Assembly (NCBI GenBank): GCA_948468385.1
Contig: CAOKHZ010000001.1
Coordinates: forward strand, 1 to 64,000
Direction: 5' to 3'
Source: an uncultured Faecalicatena sp.
GTDB taxonomy: Bacteria > Bacillota > Clostridia > Lachnospirales > Lachnospiraceae
DNA: 64,000 bases
Position 1 is the stretch's first letter. Each line of letters begins with the position of its first letter. Made by a program: the position numbers and the translations under genes. The notes below the pieces were generated by a model. That model worked only from the letters and a program-made list of their open reading frames with translations, had not been told where the DNA came from and did not search any database. Of this stretch, positions 32,621 to 40,862 are shown piece after piece.

Positions 32621-35392
32621 ATGTTACAGTTTCAACGAATACAGTGTGAAAACAAACCAAATCCCATCAACGTGGACAATAAAAATCCGTCGTTTTCCTG
32701 GATTTTAATGTCGGACAAGAACAATGTGGAGCAGACCGCGTTTCAAATCCGGGTCTGGAAATGTAAATGGCGCGGGGGCAAGGCGGAAGAATTGATATGG
32801 GACAGCGGGAAGGTGGAAAGTTGTAAAACATACGGGATCCGATATGTAGGTGACGTGTTGAAAAGCCGTTTCTCTTACTGCTACCAGGTTACGGCATGGG
32901 ATAACCAGGGAGAATGTGCGCAGTCCGCGATGCAATCCTTTTCTACCGTCGTTTTTGACACGGACGAGTGGCAGGCCAAGTTCGTTGAGCCAGAACAGTT
33001 GCCGCTGGAGCTTTCGGAAAATCCGCTGGACATTGCGAAACAGAAGTGGCAGGAATTCGTATTTCACATGATGCGCGGCGAAGAGGCGGATTTTATCAAT
33101 GTGGACGGATACCTGCAATCCGCTCTGAAATATCCTTATTTTCCGGCCGTCATGATGTTTCGCAGGTTTCAGGCAAAGGCGAAGGTGGCGCAGGCGACGC
33201 TTTATATGACCGCCCATGGCGTATATGAATACTATATTAACGGGGAAAAGGGGGCTGACGTTTGTCTGGCACCGGAGTTTACGACCTATGACAAGTTACT
33301 GAAATACCAGGTATACGACGTGACGCAAAATGTAAACGAAGGGGAAAATGCAATCGGTGTCGTAATCGCAGACGGATGGTTCAAGGGAAAAATCGCGAAT
33401 GGCGTGGGTTGCGAGTATGGTACGAATCCGGCGCTATTAATGGAATTGGAATTGATTTACGAGGACGGACGAAAAGAGATCATCTGCTCGGACGAACAGT
33501 TTTCTTACAGCTACGACGGGCCGTATCGGAGGGCGGACATTTATAACGGGGAGACGTACGACGCGAGAAAGCAAATCATTGATTTTGCGTCCGTCAAGAT
33601 GGACGCGGCGGACTGGAATCCGGTGCATGCGGTCGAGATTGATAAAGCGGTATTGTCCGCGCAGACTGACGCACCCGTTCGTCCCGTCAGGGAAATAGAA
33701 CCGATTGCCTTATCCACGAATCAAAAGGGTGAACTGATTCTGGACATGGGACAGAATTTCGCGGGACACGTTCGCGTGAGCGGGATGAAAGGCACGGCGG
33801 GGACGGAAATCGTATTTGAACATACGGAAGAACTGGCACCGGACGGGTCGTTTACCTATCCGTTTGCAGAAAAGGTGCAGGCGCAAAAAGATATTTATAT
33901 CATGGACGGGAGCGGCGATGAAAGCTACGAACCGGCGTTTACCTATCACGGATTTCGCTATGTGCGGATTAGCGGGGTGGGAAGCGAACCCTGGAAGAAG
34001 GAGCAGTTTACGGGAATCGCCGTGAGTTCGGACAATGAGACGGTGGGAGATTTTTGCTGTTCCGATGAAAAATTGAATCAATTGCAGAAAAACATCGTGT
34101 GGAGCCAGCTTAGCAATATGATCGGGATTCCGACTGACTGCCCGACCAGGGAAAAGGCAGGATGGACGGGCGACGTGGTGGTATATGCGAAGACCGCCTG
34201 CTTCAACCAGTCGCTGTTGGAGTTTTATAAAGAGTGGTTAAAATCCGTTCGCGCGGAACAATTGGAAAACGGTGTGGTGCAAAATACCGTGCCATTGATT
34301 CAAAATTATTTAAACCAGATTGGCGGCGGTTCCACCGGGTGGGGCGACGTCATTATTACATTGCCGTTTGAGCTATACCAGATTTATGGGGAAAAGGCGG
34401 TTCTGGAAGAGAATTATCCGGCGATGAAAAAATGGATGGGATACCTGGAGGATTTGGCTTACAATCAGCTTCCGCCGGGGGCGGAAAACCTGACGGGAGA
34501 GGCACTTGAGAACCAGCATTATTTGATCAATACGGGATTCCAGTTCGGAGACTGGCTGGTGCCGAGCGTCGTAAATGACGAAGGGTTCGCGGACGGCCCG
34601 AAGTCCTCGTTCTTGACCGGCTTTCCGGTGGCCACCGTGCTGTATGCGAACGATGCGGATCTGATGTGCGAGGTCGCGACCGTGCTGGGAGATACAAAGG
34701 CGATTGCAAAGTACCAGGAGCTTGGCAAAAAAATACGAAAAGCATTTACCGACACCTATCTTTTGCCGGACGGGAGGCTGGAAAATGACTTGCAGGGGCT
34801 GTATATCATGGCGTTAAAAATGAATATGATTCCGGAAGAAAAGCGGGAAGGCCTGCTAAACCGCCTGGTAGAGTTGATTCGGGAAAACGGCGGCTGCATG
34901 GACACGGGATTTATGTCCGTCCCGTATATTTTGGACGTGCTCGGCGAGAACGGAAGGAAGGACGAGGCATACAAGCTGTTATATCAGAATCACTGTCCGT
35001 CTTGGCTTTACGAGGTCGAGCGGGGAGCCACCACGATGTGGGAATCCTGGAATGCGATCAAGCCGGACGGGAGCAAGGACGGCTGCTCGTTCAATCATTA
35101 TGCGTTCGGCTGCGTCGGAAACTGGATGTACAAAAACTTGCTCGGAATTCAAAACGCGGGAGTTGGGTACGACAAGGTGGTGATTGAGCCGGACGTGGCT
35201 TCCGGTCTTGCGTGGGTGCGCGGGCATTATGATTCGGTTCACGGAAGGATTGCCGTGGAATGGGAAAAAACAGAGGAAGGAGTATCCGTGCGGGTGGAGA
35301 TTCCGGTAAACGTGACCGCGAGCGTGAGACTTTGTGACGGGGAAGAAAGAGTGGTAGGTAGCGGACGTTATGAGTGGAAAGTGCGCATATAA
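32621..35392 (+). CDS. GH78 alpha-L-rhamnosidase, long form, cytoplasmic
   Basis: A 923-residue GH78 enzyme, longer than the one at 10634 because it has the fibronectin-like N-terminal domain common in large rhamnosidases (FQRIQCENKPNPINVDNKNPSFSWIL). It continues with ATLYMTAHGVYEYYINGEK, DMGQNFAGHVRV and the catalytic motif DCPTREKAGWTGD. The C-terminal part has NHYAFGCVGNWMYKNLLGI and a beta-sandwich. There is no signal peptide, so imported rhamnosides are the substrate. The start at ATG 32621 follows AAAAGGAGGAGCGAATC. It is a single-gene unit 10 kb from the main glycoside locus and may share the AraC control, though no common operator was seen. Confidence 0.93.
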   Translation: MLQFQRIQCENKPNPINVDNKNPSFSWILMSDKNNVEQTAFQIRVWKCKWRGGKAEELIWDSGKVESCKTYGIRYVGDVLKSRFSYCYQVTAWDNQGECAQSAMQSFSTVVFDTDEWQAKFVEPEQLPLELSENPLDIAKQKWQEFVFHMMRGEEADFINVDGYLQSALKYPYFPAVMMFRRFQAKAKVAQATLYMTAHGVYEYYINGEKGADVCLAPEFTTYDKLLKYQVYDVTQNVNEGENAIGVVIADGWFKGKIANGVGCEYGTNPALLMELELIYEDGRKEIICSDEQFSYSYDGPYRRADIYNGETYDARKQIIDFASVKMDAADWNPVHAVEIDKAVLSAQTDAPVRPVREIEPIALSTNQKGELILDMGQNFAGHVRVSGMKGTAGTEIVFEHTEELAPDGSFTYPFAEKVQAQKDIYIMDGSGDESYEPAFTYHGFRYVRISGVGSEPWKKEQFTGIAVSSDNETVGDFCCSDEKLNQLQKNIVWSQLSNMIGIPTDCPTREKAGWTGDVVVYAKTACFNQSLLEFYKEWLKSVRAEQLENGVVQNTVPLIQNYLNQIGGGSTGWGDVIITLPFELYQIYGEKAVLEENYPAMKKWMGYLEDLAYNQLPPGAENLTGEALENQHYLINTGFQFGDWLVPSVVNDEGFADGPKSSFLTGFPVATVLYANDADLMCEVATVLGDTKAIAKYQELGKKIRKAFTDTYLLPDGRLENDLQGLYIMALKMNMIPEEKREGLLNRLVELIRENGGCMDTGFMSVPYILDVLGENGRKDEAYKLLYQNHCPSWLYEVERGATTMWESWNAIKPDGSKDGCSFNHYAFGCVGNWMYKNLLGIQNAGVGYDKVVIEPDVASGLAWVRGHYDSVHGRIAVEWEKTEEGVSVRVEIPVNVTASVRLCDGEERVVGSGRYEWKVRI

Positions 35393-35445
35393 AAGGAAAG
35401 CGCGTATGTAAAAGGCGTGCATATAAAAAGTGCGCATGTAAAAGG
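35381..35445 (+). repeat. Degenerate 15-18 bp tandem repeat at the GH78 3' end
   Basis: The last codons and stop of the gene (GTGCGCATATAAAAGG) are followed by three variants, GCGCGTATGTAAAAG, GCGTGCATATAAAAA and GTGCGCATGTAAAAGG. This is a short tandem duplication starting inside the coding end. Confidence 0.65.
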
Positions 35446-35464
35446 AAGAGGAAAGTCAGTATCG

Positions 35465-35512
35465 GAGCCAATGTGCTTGTGAGGGGATTGCAAGGCATTG
35501 GCTCTTTTTTAT
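35465..35512 (+). terminator. Terminator after the second GH78 gene
   Basis: GAGCCAATG (35465-35473) pairs with CATTGGCTC (35496-35504) and six T follow. Confidence 0.85.
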
Positions 35513-35527
35513 TCTTGAAAATCCCGG

Positions 35528-35555
35528 TCATATTTTTTTTGTCCGCTCATATATA
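35528..35555 (+). promoter_or_regulatory. Candidate sigma-E promoter of the spoIIIA operon
   Basis: TCATATT at 35528-35534 and CATATATA at 35548-35555, 13 bases apart, fit the sigma-E pattern KMATATT and CATACAMT fairly well. spoIIIA is expressed in the mother cell under sigma-E in Bacillus, so the place is right. Confidence 0.6.
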
Positions 35556-35626
35556 TTGTGTAGAGAGGGTTACTCGTCAAACCCCGACCAATCACCATGT
35601 TGATTGGAACGAGAGAGGTGGACAAG

Positions 35627-36568
35627 ATGAAGGAAAACAGAAAGCGAAAACAAATTTTGAACATTCTGGCGGAGAACGTCCGCGAATATTTGCTGAAGGA
35701 AAACCTGGACTTTGCGGAGTTGCAGGAAATCCGGCTTCGAACCGGGAAACCGCTGATTATCGTATACCGTAACAAGGAGAGGGTACTTCCGGCGGGCGGG
35801 GCGGAAAAATACACCGTGACGAGGGAGGACGTGCGGGAGACGATGGACTATGTCAGCCATTATTCGCTCTATGCTTACGAGGAGGAGCTAAGCCAGGGGT
35901 TCCTCACGATTGAAGGCGGTCATCGCGTCGGTGTGACGGGGAAGGTGGTCTTGGAGGGGGACAAGGTGAAGAACATCCAGTACATATCCTCCGTCAACAT
36001 TCGGATGGCGCACGAAAAAATAGGTTGTGCGGACCGCGTCCTAAAGCATATTACCAAGAATCGGGAGGTCTGCCATACGCTGATCATTTCCCCGCCCAGA
36101 TGTGGTAAGACGACGTTGATTCGTGACATCGTCCGTCAAATTTCCGAGGGGAATGACTTCGTGAAAGGCTGTACGGTCGGCGTGGTGGACGAGCGTTCGG
36201 AAATCGGCGGCTGCTACCAGGGGGTCGCCCAGAATCAGCTGGGAATGCGCACGGACATTTTGGACTGCTGTCCAAAGGCGCAGGGGATGCTGATGATGAT
36301 TCGTTCCATGGCCCCGCAGGTATTGGCAATCGACGAGATTGGAACCTGCGAGGAGGTGCGCGCCGTGGAATATGCCATGCAGTGCGGCTGCAGGCTGATT
36401 GCCAGCGTACATGCCTTAAATCTGGAGGAGGCGAGGGAAAAGCCGGTTCTTGGCGAACTTGTCAGGAAGCATCGCTTTGAGCGTTATATTGTCCTGGGAA
36501 ATTCTCGGCATCCGGGAGAAATCGTACACATTTATGACGGACGGGGGAATCTGTTATGCAGCGGGTGA
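35627..36568 (+). CDS. spoIIIAA: Stage III sporulation protein AA, ATPase
   Basis: A 313-residue ATPase of the mother-cell SpoIIIA channel complex, related to ATPases of type II and type IV secretion. Walker A is SPPRCGKTT at 155-163 and Walker B is VLAIDEIGT. The N-terminal part (FAELQEIRLRTGKPLIIVY, LTIEGGHRVGVTG) is typical. It energises the feeding channel that links the mother cell with the forespore. ATG 35627 is preferred because AGAGGTGG is well placed; the longer frame from 35597 is less likely. It overlaps spoIIIAB by 13 bases. Confidence 0.96.
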   Translation: MKENRKRKQILNILAENVREYLLKENLDFAELQEIRLRTGKPLIIVYRNKERVLPAGGAEKYTVTREDVRETMDYVSHYSLYAYEEELSQGFLTIEGGHRVGVTGKVVLEGDKVKNIQYISSVNIRMAHEKIGCADRVLKHITKNREVCHTLIISPPRCGKTTLIRDIVRQISEGNDFVKGCTVGVVDERSEIGGCYQGVAQNQLGMRTDILDCCPKAQGMLMMIRSMAPQVLAIDEIGTCEEVRAVEYAMQCGCRLIASVHALNLEEAREKPVLGELVRKHRFERYIVLGNSRHPGEIVHIYDGRGNLLCSG

Positions 36569-37074
36569 TAGGAGCGATCCTGGTGGTGGCCTCGACGGGG
36601 GCGGCGGGCATACTTTACGGGGCATGGCTCAAGGAATATTTGGAGACGCTTTTGTATTTGCGCCATGTCGTTTCTATACTAAAAGGCGAACTGGAATATA
36701 CCGGCGCGCCCATGCAGGAAATATTCGGGCGCACGGCGGCGCGTGTAAGGCAGCCTTATCAAAACTGGCTTAAGGGGATGGAGAAGCGGATTGACGAGCG
36801 AGAAGCGGAAAGTTTTCGGCAGATATGGAATCATGCGGCGGACGCGGACCTCGTGTCCGTTCACTTGAAAAGGGAGCACCTTGCACAGCTGAAAGAATTG
36901 GGGGAATGTCTCGGACAAGCGGATCGCGCATCGGAGGCGAGGAACTTTGTACGATATCTGGAACGGTTGGAGCAGGAAATTGAAAAGGAAAGGCTCCAGA
37001 TGGCGGCGAAGCGGCGGATTGGCAACTGCCTCGGGGTGATGGGGGGCATTTTCCTGGTCATCGTTTTGCTGTGA
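36556..37074 (+). CDS. spoIIIAB: Stage III sporulation protein AB
   Basis: A 172-residue protein with an N-terminal membrane helix (VIGAILVVASTGAAGILYGAW), a helical cytoplasmic domain (RHVVSILKGELEYTGAPMQEIFGRTA) and a C-terminal helix (CLGVMGGIFLVIVLL). It resembles GspF-type secretion platform proteins and is part of the SpoIIIA complex. The start codon lies inside the end of spoIIIAA, so the two are translationally coupled. Confidence 0.95.
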   Translation: MQRVIGAILVVASTGAAGILYGAWLKEYLETLLYLRHVVSILKGELEYTGAPMQEIFGRTAARVRQPYQNWLKGMEKRIDEREAESFRQIWNHAADADLVSVHLKREHLAQLKELGECLGQADRASEARNFVRYLERLEQEIEKERLQMAAKRRIGNCLGVMGGIFLVIVLL

Positions 37075-37097
37075 CGTGAAAAAGGATGGAGGAGACC

Positions 37098-37292
37098 ATG
37101 ACGATAAACCTGATATTTAAAATTGCCGCGGTCGGCATACTTGTTTCCATATTAAGCCAGGTGCTCAAGCACAGCGGGAGGGACGAGCAGGCGTTTTTGG
37201 TCAGCCTGGCCGGATTGATTTTGGTTCTGACGTGGATTTTGCCGCAGATTTATGACTTGTTCATGACGGTACAAAGATTGTTCGCGCTATAG
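37098..37292 (+). CDS. spoIIIAC: Stage III sporulation protein AC
   Basis: A 64-residue membrane protein with two helices (LIFKIAAVGILVSILSQVL and FLVSLAGLILVLTWILPQIY) joined by the conserved loop KHSGRDEQ. This length and loop are typical of SpoIIIAC. The start at ATG 37098 follows GGAGG; a further-upstream ATG at 37086 is too close to that site. Between this gene and spoIIIAD is an 80-base gap with a duplicated CGGGTTCTGGG. Confidence 0.95.
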   Translation: MTINLIFKIAAVGILVSILSQVLKHSGRDEQAFLVSLAGLILVLTWILPQIYDLFMTVQRLFAL

Positions 37293-37372
37293 CGGCGTGA
37301 AGGAGTCCGGGTTCTGGGTAACGCGAGGATTGTTCGGGTTCTGGGCGGATGCAAAAATGAGGGGGTGAGCGG

Positions 37373-37759
37373 ATGAGCATCCTGCAGATTGGAGCCATCG
37401 GGGTGTTGGGAGCCTTGATGGCGGTTCAGTTCAAAGCTTCAAAGGCGGAGTACGCCGTGTACGTCAGTGTCGCGGTCAGCATTTTTTTGTTTTTTTGTAT
37501 CGCGCAGCGCCTTAGCCTTTTCGTGGACGTGATTGCACGGCTGAAGTCCTATATCAACGTGGACGTCGCGTATATCGAGACGATGTTGAAAATGGTGGGC
37601 CTCGCCTATATTGCCGAGTTTGCCTCGGGAATTTGCAAGGACGCGGGACATCAGGCGATTGCCGTACAAATCGAGACGTTTTGCAAATTGACGATTCTGG
37701 CCTTGGGGTTGCCGGTTCTTCTGGCACTGTTCGAGGCCATACGGGAGTTCATGGCATGA
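37373..37759 (+). CDS. spoIIIAD: Stage III sporulation protein AD
   Basis: A 128-residue protein with four membrane helices. The N-terminal pair resembles SpoIIIAC, and the second half carries YINVDVAYIETMLKMVGLAYIAEFASGICKDAG, a strongly conserved stretch of SpoIIIAD. It is an integral part of the SpoIIIA channel. Its stop overlaps the start of spoIIIAE by four bases (ATGA), which suggests coupled translation. Confidence 0.96.
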   Translation: MSILQIGAIGVLGALMAVQFKASKAEYAVYVSVAVSIFLFFCIAQRLSLFVDVIARLKSYINVDVAYIETMLKMVGLAYIAEFASGICKDAGHQAIAVQIETFCKLTILALGLPVLLALFEAIREFMA

Positions 37760-38898
37760 AAAAGAAAATTGGCGCGGCGTTATTGTTGCTGATATTGTCC
37801 TTGTCGATGCACGTGCAGGCGGGGGAGAGTCCTGCGGACGTTGAAAACCGGACGGAAGAAAGCCTTTTGGCGGAATTTGACTTTCAGGAAATTGACGACG
37901 GCCTGGCGGAAATGTTCCCGAGCCAGAGGATTTTGTTTTCCGAGGTGCTTTCCTCCCTGATGGAAGGAGATATTGAAGGGACGGGGCAGAAATTGGTGGA
38001 ATACGTGAAGGACAAGCTTGGTTATGAGTTTGCCAATAATAAAAAAGGCCTCGTCTACATTTTGCTGATTGCCATCATGGCCGCCGTCTTCAGCAATTTT
38101 TCTGACGCGCTGCAAAGCCGCCAGGTATCGCAGATAGGATTTTATATTTTATACATGCTGATTATTACCATGTGCCTGCACACGTTCCGCGTCGCGTTTG
38201 TCGGGATGGAGGGGCAGGTCGCGAAAGTGGTGGAGTTCATGCGGCTGCTTTGTCCCACTTATTTTCTGGCGGTGGCGCTTTCTTCCGGCAGTAGCAGCGC
38301 GGTCATGTTTTACGGGCTCGCCTTGTTCTTGATTTATATCATCGAGGCGGTAATATTGCACTTGGTGCTTCCGCTAATCAACGTGTACATCATGCTCCAG
38401 GTGGTGAATTACCTTTTGGGAGGGGACGCGTTAAGCGAATTCGCGGATTTGTTGAAGAAACTCGTCATATGGGGACTCAAGACGATGTTCGGAATCGTCA
38501 TCGGAATCAACGTCGTGCAGGGACTCCTAGGACCGGCCATCGACGTGCTCAAGAGGAGCGCGCTGACAAAGACCATCGAGGCCATCCCGGGTATTGGCAA
38601 CACGTTTGGCAGTATCACGGACGTCGTGCTTGGCACGGCCGTGCTGTTGAAAAACGGGATCGGGATGGCGGGAGCCGTGTTTCTTCTATTACTTTGTGTG
38701 GTTCCCGTGGTACAGATGGCGTTGTCGTGTTTCATGTTCAAGGTTACCGCGGCGCTCGTGCAGCCGGTTTCCGACGAGAGGATTATCGGGTGCATCCGCA
38801 GCGTCAGTGAGGGATATGGGTTGATGTTGCGCGCGTTTTTGACCGTGGCGGCCTTGTTTTTGCTCACGATTGCCGTGGCAGCCGCAGCCACTTCGTAA
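37756..38898 (+). CDS. spoIIIAE: Stage III sporulation protein AE
   Basis: A 380-residue membrane protein with an N-terminal signal peptide (GAALLLLILSLSMHVQAG), an acidic extracytoplasmic segment and about six to eight helices in the rest (LVYILLIAIMAAVFSNF, VMFYGLALFLIYIIEAV, AFLTVAALFLLTIAVAAAAT). The helices and the PGIGNTFGSITDVVLGTAVLLKNGIG loop match SpoIIIAE, which is thought to be a transport-like core of the complex. ATG 37756 is used because it fits the overlap with spoIIIAD; the longer upstream frame is a shadow of that gene. Confidence 0.96.
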   Translation: MKKKIGAALLLLILSLSMHVQAGESPADVENRTEESLLAEFDFQEIDDGLAEMFPSQRILFSEVLSSLMEGDIEGTGQKLVEYVKDKLGYEFANNKKGLVYILLIAIMAAVFSNFSDALQSRQVSQIGFYILYMLIITMCLHTFRVAFVGMEGQVAKVVEFMRLLCPTYFLAVALSSGSSSAVMFYGLALFLIYIIEAVILHLVLPLINVYIMLQVVNYLLGGDALSEFADLLKKLVIWGLKTMFGIVIGINVVQGLLGPAIDVLKRSALTKTIEAIPGIGNTFGSITDVVLGTAVLLKNGIGMAGAVFLLLLCVVPVVQMALSCFMFKVTAALVQPVSDERIIGCIRSVSEGYGLMLRAFLTVAALFLLTIAVAAAATS

Positions 38899-38936
38899 AA
38901 GGGAGGAAGTTACGCCGCACTAGGTAAGGAGGGGAA

Positions 38937-39353
38937 ATGATGTTGGACGTGCTTTATGAATGGATACAGAACCTGGTGTTTTTTTTGCTGATTGCGGGAA
39001 TGCTGCTGGACGCGTTGCCGGGGACGGCGTATCGGAAATACGTTCGGTTTTTTACCGGGATGGTGGTGATCCTTCTATTGGTGTCGCCGATTTTCAAGCT
39101 GAGCGGAATTAAGCAAAGTTTCGAGGGACTTTATCACAGCGAGGAATACGAACGGATGATGCGCGAGGTGGAATCCATGGAGTGGTATTTCCAGGAGGCG
39201 GGGGAGGAATTCTGGCAAAACCAGACGAATTGGGAGGATGCGGGCACGGACGGCAAAAATGCGGGTGTTGGCGGTACGGACACAAGCGTGGAAGGCGGGG
39301 AGCAGGAGGGCGTGGAAGGAATAGAAGTGGAGGAAATTCGGATTGGAGAATAA
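38937..39353 (+). CDS. spoIIIAF: Stage III sporulation protein AF
   Basis: A 138-residue protein with two N-terminal membrane helices (LVFFLLIAGMLLDALPG and FTGMVVILLLVSPIFKL) and an acidic tail. The tail is rich in Gly and Glu (DAGTDGKNAGVGGTDTSVEG), which looks like a low-complexity spacer in place of the ring-building domain seen in some relatives. AAGGAGGGG precedes ATG 38937; ATG 38940 is also possible. It overlaps the spoIIIAG start. Confidence 0.93.
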   Translation: MMLDVLYEWIQNLVFFLLIAGMLLDALPGTAYRKYVRFFTGMVVILLLVSPIFKLSGIKQSFEGLYHSEEYERMMREVESMEWYFQEAGEEFWQNQTNWEDAGTDGKNAGVGGTDTSVEGGEQEGVEGIEVEEIRIGE

Positions 39354-39954
39354 ATGGAAGGAAACGTTGAAACAGTGGTGCGAGCATCCGAAGTTTCCGA
39401 ACAAGACACAGCTTTTGACCGTGTTTCTAGTCGGCGTTCTTTTACTGGTCATTGCCTGGCCGACGGACGAGGAAGGAGGGGAAAAGCAAGGGGGACTGGA
39501 ACAAGGCGGCGTTTCGGAGGAGGGGCAAAGCTACGGTCTGTCGGACGAGGAGGCGTATCAGGAATACATGGAAAAGCGGATTGCCCGTGCCTTGGAACAA
39601 GTGGAGGGAGTTGGCAAGGTGGAAGTTGTCATCACGCTGAAATCCACGTCGGAGAAGGTGGTGGAAAAGGATCAGACATCTGGCAGTCAGACGAGCAGCG
39701 AGGCCGACAGCGCGGGCGGGACCCGCACCATTGAGGAACGCTCATCGGAAAAAGAAAGCGTTTACGAACAACGCTCGGATGGGACGCAGACTCCATACGT
39801 GAGCAAGGAACTGACACCGGAAATCGGGGGCGTTCTGATCGTGGCCGACGGCGGGGACAACGCGGTCGTGATTCGTGACATTACGGAAGCGATACAGGCA
39901 TTATTCGGGGTGGAGGCGCATAAAATAAAAATAATGAAAAGGACAGATACATAA
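39343..39954 (+). CDS. spoIIIAG: Stage III sporulation protein AG
   Basis: A 203-residue protein with one membrane helix (LLTVFLVGVLLLVIAW) and an extracellular ring-building motif domain (RIARALEQVEGVGKVEVVITLKSTSEKVVEKDQ, then GGVLIVADGGDNAVVIRDITEAIQALFGVEAHKIKIMK). SpoIIIAG forms a large ring in the space between mother cell and forespore. A Ser/Glu-rich insertion (SGSQTSSEADSAGGTRTIEE) splits the domain, as in other members. The start is a TTG at 39343, overlapping spoIIIAF by 11 bases, with AGTGGAGG upstream. Confidence 0.93.
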   Translation: MENKWKETLKQWCEHPKFPNKTQLLTVFLVGVLLLVIAWPTDEEGGEKQGGLEQGGVSEEGQSYGLSDEEAYQEYMEKRIARALEQVEGVGKVEVVITLKSTSEKVVEKDQTSGSQTSSEADSAGGTRTIEERSSEKESVYEQRSDGTQTPYVSKELTPEIGGVLIVADGGDNAVVIRDITEAIQALFGVEAHKIKIMKRTDT

Positions 39955-39968
39955 AAGGAGGTTTACAA

Positions 39969-40580
39969 GTGAAGCGTATATTTAAGAAGAACCAAATCAT
40001 TATTACCACTCTGGCGGTCATGATTGCAATTGCCGGATATCTGAATTATTCGGGTGCTCTTTTTGACGGAAAGAAGGACGATACGACACAAGCCAATGCC
40101 GATCTCGCCAATCAGGAGCTTTTAGATATTTCCGAGGAGGACTTAGAGACCGGAACGGGCGATATCTTAAGCAATGACTCCGAGGTGGAAGGAGTTCCCG
40201 GTGAGGCGGTGCTGACGGGATCCGGCGCGGAGACGACCGTCGCCCAGGCCAAGGTTTCGAGGGAGCAGGTGCGCTCGCAGAACAAGGAGACGCTGCAGTC
40301 CATCATTGACAATACAAACATCAGTGACGAGGAGAAGCAGGAGGCCGTGTCGCAGCTGGTGCGCATGACGGAAATTGCCGAGCAGGAAATGGCAATCGAG
40401 ACGTTGATGGCATCGAAGGGATTTTCCGAGTCCGTGGTCAATTTGACGGAGGATTCGGCGGACATCGTGGTCAACGCGGCGGAACTTACGGACGCAAATA
40501 GGGCGCAAATCGAGGATATCGTGAGTCGGAAGACGCAAATCGCGCCGGAAAACATCGTAATTACGCCGATTCACGAGTAA
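39969..40580 (+). CDS. spoIIIAH: Stage III sporulation protein AH
   Basis: A 203-residue protein with one membrane helix at about 9-27 (IIITTLAVMIAIAGYLNYSG), a Ser/Glu-rich linker and a C-terminal YscJ-like domain (QEMAIETLMASKGFSESVVNLTEDSADIVVNAAELTDANRAQIEDIVSRKTQ). SpoIIIAH binds forespore SpoIIQ across the septum to join the two membranes. No spoIIQ gene is in the window. The start is GTG 39969, after AAAAGGAGG. It closes the operon. Confidence 0.95.
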   Translation: MKRIFKKNQIIITTLAVMIAIAGYLNYSGALFDGKKDDTTQANADLANQELLDISEEDLETGTGDILSNDSEVEGVPGEAVLTGSGAETTVAQAKVSREQVRSQNKETLQSIIDNTNISDEEKQEAVSQLVRMTEIAEQEMAIETLMASKGFSESVVNLTEDSADIVVNAAELTDANRAQIEDIVSRKTQIAPENIVITPIHE

Positions 40581-40614
40581 AATCGGAAAAAGAAAAATAT
40601 TTAAGAACCAGACG

Positions 40615-40643
40615 TTGCCACAAATGTAAGAACGTGGTATACT
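40615..40643 (+). promoter_or_regulatory. Strong promoter upstream of prfC
   Basis: TTGCCA at 40615-40620 and TATACT at 40638-40643 are 17 bases apart. It starts transcription just before the long hairpin at 40665-40729. Confidence 0.75.
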
Positions 40644-40664
40644 ACGTAAAGCAACGAGCGGTGC

Positions 40665-40729
40665 GAAAAAAGGTAGATGATAAGATGTGCCGCGCATGCG
40701 CGAGGGCAGATTATCATCTACCTTTTTTC
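40665..40729. terminator. Long perfect hairpin, terminator or attenuator ahead of prfC
   Basis: A 19-bp perfect inverted repeat (40665-40683 with 40711-40729) has A6 at the outer left and T6 at the outer right, so it can end transcription in both directions. Its loop holds a 12-bp palindrome, CGCGCATGCGCG. It would end the spoIIIA transcript. It also lies only 20 bases past the start point of the promoter at 40615-40643, so it may cut short the prfC transcript. Confidence 0.8.
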
Positions 40730-40772
40730 ATAGGGCGAGAGCTATGCGAGCGAGAAGGAGCGAAGCGAAATC

Positions 40773-40847
40773 GAGCTACGCAGCGCGGGAAAGGCGAGAG
40801 CTATGCAGCGCGGGAAGGGCGGGAGCTACGCACCGCGAAATTAAATA
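40773..40847 (+). repeat. Three 25-bp tandem repeats in the prfC leader
   Basis: Units of 25 bases start at 40773, 40798 and 40823, each with GAGCTAYGCASCGCG. A more diverged partial unit precedes them from about 40738. They have no spacers, so this is not a CRISPR array. Confidence 0.7.
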
Positions 40848-40862
40848 ATTGGGAGAGTTATC

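Noticed and set aside
40738..40847. Possible CRISPR array
   Set aside because: The 25-bp units follow each other with no spacers and differ from one another, so they are simple tandem repeats.
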